64,000 nucleotides of DNA. Source: Asterias rubens. Lineage: Eukaryota > Echinodermata > Asteroidea > Forcipulatida > Asteriidae. Shown piece after piece: positions 56,456-64,000 of this stretch. A program made the translations under genes and the position numbers. How positions within the stretch are numbered: position 1 is the stretch's first letter; each line of letters opens with the position of its first letter. The stretch covers positions 2,792,501-2,856,500 of the forward strand of contig NC_047083.1 of assembly GCF_902459465.1 (NCBI RefSeq), written 5' to 3'. Under the pieces are notes generated by a model. The model was not told the origin of the DNA. It saw only the letters and a list, made by a program, of their open reading frames with translations, and ran no database searches.

Positions 56456-56731
56456 ATGAAATTTCAGACAGAAATATTTCAAAGGATGATTTCTACTGTC
56501 ATCATCATTAGACCGTGTAAGTTTTATGTAAATCTGTGATCTTCACACGATTTTTGTTTCTACGTTCCTAAGTGTTGTATATATAGGGACTGCAATTATC
56601 AAAATTACAATTACATAGCATATCCGTATTTTTTTTTCCGCTCAGGTGGATAGCTTCAACAAGAACAACACTAAAATAACAAGATAATGTTTTTGTTAGC
56701 ATCGTGCAACTGTCTCTTAAACACATCTTGA

Positions 56732-57075
56732 AAGGCACCGACGCCTCTGATTAATGTCAAAGACCAGTATTTTCACTTGGTGTATTCCAACTTTATGCAT
56801 AACATAACAATCATGTGAACATTTTGATTCATTTGGTCATCGAAGTTGAGCAAGAATGATGACAGAAAAACCACCTTTTTTTCGCACACGAATTTGTGTG
56901 CTTTTAGGTGCTCTTTTAAGAGTGAGAAATTACCTCTTTTTTTCCCAAAACTACGTTACTTCAGAGGGAGCCGTTTCTCACAATGTTTTATACTATCAAC
57001 AGCTCTCCGTTGCTTGTTACCAAGTAAGTTTTTATGCTAACAGTTGTTTTGAGTAATAACCAAAAGTGCCTTTGA
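56732..57075 (+). repeat. Family A foldback element, diverged
   Basis: Starts AAAGGCACCGACGCCTCTG; modules GTCATCGAAGTTGAGCAAG and CTCACAATGTTTTATACTATC; ends CCAAAAGTGCCTTTG. Confidence 0.75.
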
Positions 57076-58578
57076 ACAAGAAGTATAGTTTTAAAAGAAA
57101 ATAGTATTTAGGTTTCTGCCTTTTGCAAAGAAACGGCGGAAGAAAATAAAAATTATGAAATGTGCAGAAACCTTTGCATACAACGTTAGATGCACTTGAA
57201 ATGTGAAATGCCGGCGATCTCTTCCCTTTTAATCGCAACACCCAAGAACCCCTTGGGGAAAAAAACCCGAGGAAAATAAACCGAGAACACAGAGAGTCAA
57301 AAGAAAACAAAATGTGAGATTCCAAGGAAGTAAATTAACCGTATTCTGTTACGGTTGTAACCTCTAAAGATTTACAGGCTGAGCTTACAAAGTCGGGAAG
57401 GTGGAAAGGAATTGCGTAAAAAGAGCTCGGGGGTTTATATTCGCGCCTCCGGGAGTAAACTCGATGTATGGACAACGATGTGTGCGCATCAATGGAAAGG
57501 TGACACCTCGAATCAACGGGTGAACATTGCTTACACTATACTACACTGGACGTAACTTAATCCACGGACAGTGTATACCTACGACATGCAGGGGAAAAAC
57601 AGGCAAGGGGTTTATGATACAGACGTAGATGATACAAAATCTCTACATGGAAAGGACAAAGTGCCTAGCCTTGGTTATGGCACCATGGGCAGATGTTTGA
57701 ATGCTGGCTTTGACACGTGCAAGTGTGAAAACGTCTGCAGGTGATGGGGACAGGTTTCGACTTTCAGGACATTCTTCTTTTTTTTCTTTTTTTTAAATCT
57801 TTGCTGATGCTAAGCCACCGGTGGGTGAACAAATTTTGTAAAAGTGGTTGTGTTTTGACAAATTTCATTACCCGTTTTTAGAGAAAACAACTCTTTTTTT
57901 GTGTCCAATGTGTAGTGTTAAAATATTGGTTGGGGCGCCGGCGTTTAACATCTATGTTATTATATGAAACCAAACTCCATGTAAAAATGAACGCAAGGAA
58001 TTTTCAAACCAGAAGTGCTATTTTAGACTTAGAAACGGATGAAGACAGATTAAAGAAATATTTGTTGGCCTACCAAAATATAACTGTATGTTTATAACGC
58101 AAAGGGCAGACAAAACATGTATAGATTGATTGTTAATGCTACAATTCAATCCCGTGGTGAACGTGCAAGATGACCGCCCTTCTTCTTACTAGGACCTGTG
58201 AAATACGCACATCTTCGCATTTTTTTTCCTGTTACAGTAGCGCGACATCTTGCTTACCGTTAAGCAACGATGTAGTCCCAGTTAGAAAGCTAGTGTGCAT
58301 TTTGCCTTTGCTTATACGGTGATATTACAATAAATATGCTTATGGTGTGCGGCCCCATATCAGAAAACGTCTTTTTCATAACCTTTACTGAAGTTGCCAC
58401 TGCTGTGTAAAAACAGTTACAGTAACATCCCACCCGAAGACGCGTCTTTCATACAAATTTTCTATGAAACATTTTTTTTGTCAGGAAGCCACAAAATCAT
58501 TTTCCATTTCATAAATCTTCAAAACAAAAACACAGATATAGAAAAGTAATGAGAGTAACTATAAATATAAATATGAAT

Positions 58579-58685
58579 AGTGAACTTTCGGGGTACAACC
58601 ATGAGTAAAATCTCTTATGAAGGAGTGGTGGCTCTGAAAAGAGCCGGTTCGGTCTCGACGTTTCGAAAGGGATATTGGTAAAAAT
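58579..58685 (-). repeat. Foldback element with histone-type 3' stem-loop, copy 3
   Basis: On the minus strand 58645-58626 reads GGCTCTTTTCAGAGCCACCA, an exact match to the metazoan histone mRNA stem-loop with its ACCA flank. The left terminal repeat is GTGAACTTTCGGGGTACAAC; the right one is not clear. Confidence 0.75.
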
Positions 58686-59378
58686 AGAAATAAAAACAGG
58701 GGTGGCATTAGCAACCACTGTTCTCTTTTTTCTCTCTCTGCTACAAAACCCAAGGGTATACGTAACATCATAATTTGTTTTTGATTTACCCCATGGATTC
58801 TAGCATCTTAAATGTCAGATGATGTAGTCTTCACAGACGTACACATTGCGGACTACTAAACGTGCAGCAAAATAAATTACAAATAACCATCTCATTCAGC
58901 ACAGTGCCGTGTAAAAAAACGTAGGTTGGGATTTTTTCAGCTGCCTTGAAGCTGGCTGACAAAACCGGATAGGATTTTTTCCCTTGCGTGTGAGCTACGA
59001 TCGATTGCTGCTTTTCTCTCAAAATTGTGTGAGCTTTTTATTTTTCATTGTTTGTAAATCTTTATTACGATATGTACTGATAAGTGTGTGAGTATGGGAC
59101 TGTATTTTAGCACTATGTTTTATTTTAAGGTTGAGGAAAACTCAAACCTATAATGTTAGTTTTGTGACAACCACAAATAAAATCTAGTTATGCCATTTCC
59201 TTTTATATAAATTTTATTTCAGCTGATGACTAAAACAGCCTCAAGCATGTTGTGTGTTTTAAATTTTGTTAAAGATTTTTTTTTTCACTTCTACGAACCA
59301 CTTTCTACATCTATACTTTTTTAAATAGATGGACAAAATTGTTTAAAGCACCAAAATGCACATAACAGAAATTGTTAG

Positions 59379-59466
59379 TTGTCTTTCACACGAGGAACAA
59401 ATTGAACAATTTTGTTCCAATTTAGCAAGGGTCCCTTGCCAGATTTCTCTCGTGTGAAAGGGGCTT
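59379..59466. repeat. Short foldback (CTTTCACACGAG ends)
   Basis: Arms TCTTTCACACGAGGAACAAA and TCTCTCGTGTGAAAGG, with GAACAATTTTGTTC and CAAGGGTCCCTTG palindromes inside. Confidence 0.7.
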
Positions 59467-59814
59467 TAATATTACGAGTCAGTTGTTTAACAAACATGCC
59501 CTTTCCTTATGGGGCTTCGTTCAGGTGCGTGGTTTCGAAGGACCTATGCACCCAGTGTAGCAGATGCAACAGCAACTACAGTCTAGATTCAAAATGGCGC
59601 ACCAGCTAACTACGTCACACCACTGTGAAAGGACTCTCTATTGTCACACCAGCATTCACAATGCGTTTCTTCGCACACATCACCAAAACTATTTGCATAT
59701 AAATTACTAAAAGGTCTACCTCCCTACAGTTGTTCCACGCACACCCAGAGGAAATGAATAACTTGTAAAGGAATCGTGTTGTTCTAATGACGAAAAAAAT
59801 AATCGCATGCTCTA

Positions 59815-59868
59815 AAAGAAAAAAGAAAAAAAAAAAGAAAAAAAGAAAAAAAGAAAAAAAAGAAAAAG
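59815..59868 (+). repeat. A-rich AAAAAG tract
   Basis: About 54 bases of A with regularly spaced G. The poly-Phe frame on the other strand is an artefact. Confidence 0.95.
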
Positions 59869-60152
59869 TAATATCGTGGTGACCATTGTAGACCAAGAAA
59901 GCTGTCACATCATTTTAGCATCACACTAATCGATACTGATTTTGTATTTATATTCGGATTATGTTTCGGAACTGTAACCGGATATTTAGTAACCTTGAGC
60001 GCTCTAGCGGTATCGATTCTTAGTATCCGCCTGACGTGTGGTTCGCCGCACTCTGGTTTAGAGACGTGAGCTTTAAGAATTGTCTTTTGTCTATCATCAA
60101 ATTCGGATGAATTTACTCAATTGGTGTAGTCTACGCAACACCATGTGTGGTT

Positions 60153-60250
60153 TAAAGGTAATGGACACGTTTGGTTATTGTCAAAGAATAGTATTTTCAC
60201 TTGGTGTATCCAAAAATATGCATCGAATAACAAACCAAAGTGAAATGTTT
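60153..60250 (+). repeat. Family A fragment
   Basis: Starts TAAAGGTAATGGACACGTTTGG and is lost after ATAACAAACC. Confidence 0.6.
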
Positions 60251-60345
60251 ACATATTTATTTCCCCTACTAATGGACGAGCATGGGGTACATTTGATATT
60301 TTCATTTCATCTCATAGGCCTAAGCTCAATGCAATCGAGTGTTCG

Positions 60346-60742
60346 TTAAACGCACTGGACACAATGGGTATCTGTCCAAGACCAGTATTCTCACTTGCTG
60401 TATGATCCCAACATATGCATAAAACAATAAATCTTTGACAATTTTGACTCAATTGGTCGTCAAATTTACAAGAGATCAATGGAAAGAAAAAAACAACACT
60501 GCCCTTTTGCACTACTTTGTGTGCTTTCAGATGCATAAGAGGCTTCAGCTGAAGTATCTTATTTGATTGAGTGAGAAATTACTTCTTTCTAAAAAAAAAC
60601 ACGCTAGTTCGGAGGGAGCTCTTCCTCACAGTGTTTTATATATAAAGCTTTGTACTGTCAACAACTCTCTATTGCACGTTACCAAGTAAGTTTTTATGCA
60701 AACAATAATTTTAAGTGATTAACAATAGTGTCCAGTGCCTTT
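60346..60742 (+). repeat. Family A foldback element, diverged
   Basis: Ends AAACGCACTGGACACAATGG and CAATAGTGTCCAGTGCC, about 395 bp. Confidence 0.8.
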
Positions 60743-62394
60743 AACACATAATACAAACATATCCAAGACAAGTTCTGTAAGCTCAATGTTGTGCAGTATA
60801 ATCAACACGGCGTTTTACATTAGACGTTCGAGCGCGTGACTGTGTTACATACGCCTTGAATTAAGACTACTACTCGTCTATCAGACCAAACAGCAAACAA
60901 ACGGTTGTATATTGAAGGGTTTAATAATATAACGTAGCCCCAAAATAAACGCAGCTTCTTTGTCTGGTTCACAAGATTATTAGAGAGCGGGAATATTTTA
61001 GAAGGCAAGTGTGCAACCATTGCTTTCTTGTGTCTTTTTCAAATGGTAGTGTGCGAGGAGCAAGTTGAACGTAAAAAGGAAATTGAGACATTTGAAACTA
61101 CAGGTTTTCCACTGGCCGTATTTGAATATTTTGTGTCTACCTTTCTGTGTGTTTTCTTTTGACATTATTATTCACTTGTTAATTTTGTTTTTTTTACCGA
61201 CCCCTGTTCAGTGAGAAGTTAGTTGAGACTTGAACGACATTAAAATGAAGGAACAAAAAGTAAAAGAAAAGAAAAAAAGAAAAAAAAAGGCGTTTAAAAC
61301 AAAATATGTTTAGTCTTACATTGGTGAAGATTTTGAATATCTTTTATTTTTATATTTTTATCTACGTCATCTTTAATGAAACTCTTATCAGCGCCCAGCA
61401 CTGCTTTCCATTGAGGCACTCGGTACAAAATTGTATTTGTTTTATTCATATTACATTATCAAAATGGTTAGAAAGGGAAAGACACCATGGTAAGAATTAG
61501 CCTGAACAAATAGCACCAGTTGAGGGCGCTGCCCAAAAGTTCCTTTGAATAAATTAAATAAGTTATAAAAAAATCTCACAACCATGGTATCCTGCTTATC
61601 ATAGCAAATCTTTACACCGAATGGTAGTTTAAAAGACATAACAAAACAATTGTGTCAATAGTTTTGATTAAAATGTATAATGTATCAAGTTTCTGGTTGA
61701 CAGAAAACAATACAAATAATTTACATAATATAGTTTTACTACACTCATATTTGTCTCCACAATTTAGAGGTTTCGACTGGTGATTTTATTACACAGTTAA
61801 TATAAACAAAAATCCTTCACAGAAACTTAAAAACCTGTTTGCTATGGTTTTTATTCCCTCTCCTCCTCATTCTGTCCACAAACAAGAGCAGGTTTCTCTC
61901 TTTCACTTGTACTCTGTCATGTCCGCAACTTAAACTGATTACTAAACCATGTCATACGCTTTGCTTTTCACTTAACGCCGATCTAGTTAGGTATTCCTGC
62001 CGTTTTTATTGCTTTCCTTTAAACGCTGCCAAAACGTTTCCACGCTAATCTCTGTCAGTTTGCACTGGGATTGAGGGCTTGGACAATGCGCACACACGCA
62101 ACGTTTTCCTGCGCGCATCGATTGTGGCGTTTAACTAAAACCCGTTTGCTGTGTTTTTCAATTGAAATGGAAGGTGGGGGAATAGTTTGTCACCCATGCC
62201 ACGTGTGGTAAGGCTAATGCATCAATTCACCGGCACTTATCAAGATTGCAGGAACCTCTGTTGACTTTTCCTTTCCCTCATCGTTTTCTCTTCCCGTTTT
62301 TAACTTGATCATCTCATACGCTTCACCCATGATTCTCGACGCCGTTAAATAGATCGGCGGAACCGGCGTACATACCGCGAACAGTTCCGCTAAC

Positions 62395-62820
62395 AAACTA
62401 CGGCTGTGGTCAATCGCGTCTTTAAAAGATCGCCACATGTAAATATTGACTTTGACAATTAATGCTGTAGTCATACATCTTGCTTCTCTATTGCTCAGAG
62501 GTTTTTGCCACCATTTATTGGTCGTGTCGCCGATTCTACATTTAGTGATTAACCGTATAGTGGTGACTGAGAAGCCTGATGGTTTCGTTGGATTCCAGCC
62601 TCTGCTTCACCAGGGCTAACCAACTACGGCTGTGGTCAGGCGCTTCTTTAAAAAGATCGCCACCTGTAAAGATTGACTTTGACAAATAATGCTTAGAGGG
62701 TGTGTCACCATTATTCGTCGTGTCTCCTATGTGGCATGCAGTGTTTTGTAACTGTAATTGGAGTTAAGGAGCCTGACGATTTTGTTGGATTCAAGCCTCA
62801 ATTTCATCAGGGTTAGGTTC
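62395..62820 (+). repeat. Tandem duplication of about 225 bp
   Basis: Units start at about 62397 and 62625 with ACTACGGCTGTGGTCA, then TCTTTAAAARGATCGCCAC, GATTGACTTTGACAA and GAYGRTTTYGTTGGATTC in the same order. Confidence 0.8.
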
Positions 62821-62970
62821 GCATTGATGGGAAGAAGAATACACAAATATTGTCAAGATAGAAATAAAAAAGAGAAAAGAAAGGGGAGCAAAACTAGAGA
62901 AAAAACAAAAACAAAATGGGTAATTATTAATTCATCGGAAGAAGAGGGAAGGAACAAGAAAAACAATGGG

Positions 62971-63263
62971 AGACTTTGGAACGCTAGGTGGCAGCAGACT
63001 TACCCGGTAAGTTGTCATAGACCTTATCGCAAATACCAATGCGCAAGCGCAGACTGTTGAATGAGGTGCATTGTGGGATATATATGGATCAAATTTGGAT
63101 ACCAGCTAGACCACAATGCACCCAATTCCAAGCTTTACGCGCGCGCCCCGGTATTTGCGAAAAGGTCTATTGTTTACGTAGTTCTGAGCACGCGCACATT
63201 ACCGAGAACAATGGATTTTACCTGGTAAGTCTGCTGCCACCAAGCGTCCCGAAAGTCTCCGAT
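62971..63263. repeat. Large imperfect foldback element
   Basis: Outer arms GGAGACTTTGGAACGCTAGG and AAGCGTCCCGAAAGTCTCC. Next inwards, GGTGGCAGCAGACTTACC and GGTAAGTCTGCTGCCACC pair almost perfectly, then AGACCTTATCGCAAATACC and GGTATTTGCGAAAAGGTCT. The core GAGGTGCATTGTGGGAT relates to 17.2-17.6 kb. Confidence 0.85.
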
Positions 63264-63479
63264 TGCAAAGTAGTAAGGAAAGGAAGGAAAAGAAAGAGGA
63301 AACGAACAGACGAAAAACCATTTAATTAAAATGTTATAAAATAGAGTATGTGACTGTTTTGATTAACAGAAGCTTTAAAAAAACAGTCTGACAGACAACA
63401 TACAAAACAAACAGACAAACATGCAAACAAAAGGACCGAGGGAACGTAGACATGACAACTACTCTGACAAAAAGTAGAT

Positions 63480-63808
63480 TAAAGGCACTAGCCTCTATTG
63501 GTAATTGTCAAAAATTTGAGCTCAATTGGTCGTCGAATTTGCGAGATAATAAAGAAAGAAAAACACCCTTGTCACAAGAAGTTGTGTGCTTTCAGATGTT
63601 TGATTTCGATACCTCAAAATTCTAAATCTGAGGTCTCGAAATCAAAGTCGTGGAAAATTACTTCTTTCTCGAAAACTACATCACTTCAGAGGAAGCCGTT
63701 TCTCACAATGTTTTATACGGTCGAAAGCTCCCCATTATTCGTTACCAAGTAAAGTTTTATGCTAATCATTATTTTGAGTAAACACCAATAGTGTCCACTG
63801 CCTTTAAA
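63480..63808 (+). repeat. Family A foldback element
   Basis: Starts AAAGGCACTAGCCTCTATTGG and ends CCAATAGTGTCCACTGCC; the left arm has a small deletion. Confidence 0.85.
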
Positions 63809-64000
63809 GGAAACACAACGAGTGCTCCGTTCTTTATGGGGCGCTTTATAAATGCTTTTATTATTATTATTAACGAGTTCAAAATATGGCAGAACAGTTC
63901 AAGCATAAGTGATACAAGAATTAAAATATTTTAAAGTTAAATCAGACACCAAGACCCTCCATCGTTTGTTTTTAATATAAAATTAATGTCAGTGTTTCCA

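Larger units (their letters stand above)
43700..64000. other. Long non-coding stretch, no protein gene found
   Basis: No frame in these 20 kb has both plausible splice borders and a recognisable protein. Frames up to about 100 codons exist but fall in repeats or AT-rich DNA. It may be the first intron of a gene starting at about 45.85 kb, or intergenic. Featureless sub-stretches longer than 300 bases include 50.15-50.88, 52.5-53.07, 53.22-54.17, 57.08-58.57, 58.7-59.37 and 60.75-62.39 kb. Confidence 0.55.

Noticed and set aside
62214..62474. Minus-strand frame of 86 codons (TASRIMGEAYEMIKLK)
   Set aside because: Unlike any protein I know; overlaps a 225-bp duplication whose second copy has stops in the same frame.

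Overview
This is eukaryotic genomic DNA: intron-rich genes with GT/AG splice sites, AT-rich spacers and dense short interspersed and foldback repeats. Codon-level similarity is to animal proteins. The palindromic repeats and gene content suggest a marine deuterostome, most likely an echinoderm (a sea star is my best guess, from repeat style and not proven). There are no bacterial operons, CRISPR arrays or phage genes.

Four protein-coding genes can be read exon by exon, with consistent phases. (1) Minus strand, 218-8163: a PLP-dependent aminotransferase of the animal ACC-synthase-like (ACCS) family; eleven exons are visible and the last exon lies off the left edge. (2) Minus strand, 11869-21317: a complete 11-exon Ldh_2-family NAD(P)-dependent malate/lactate-type dehydrogenase (YjmC-like). 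(3) Plus strand, 22192-29597: its paralogue, also 11 exons with the same intron positions, arranged head to head with gene 2 across about 0.87 kb that must hold both promoters. (4) Minus strand, 35820-42849: a complete 8-exon choline/ethanolaminephosphotransferase (CEPT1-like), an ER or Golgi membrane enzyme of phospholipid synthesis. Genes 3 and 4 converge on a 6.2 kb repeat-filled spacer.

From 42.85 to 64 kb I find no convincing coding exon. This part holds the CEPT1 upstream region, a G-rich minisatellite, a probable promoter with a non-coding first exon at about 45.56-46.03 kb (plus strand), and many repeats.

Repeats dominate the rest. The commonest is a foldback element of about 330-395 bp (family A, ends GGCAGTGGACACTATTGG) with about 20 copies. 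At least ten other foldback families and two or more tRNA-derived SINE families are present, mostly in introns. The most unusual is a foldback element of about 150 bp whose centre matches the metazoan histone mRNA 3' stem-loop; three diverged copies occur (11.4, 53.1 and 58.6 kb). Most open frames outside the four genes are chance frames in these repeats.
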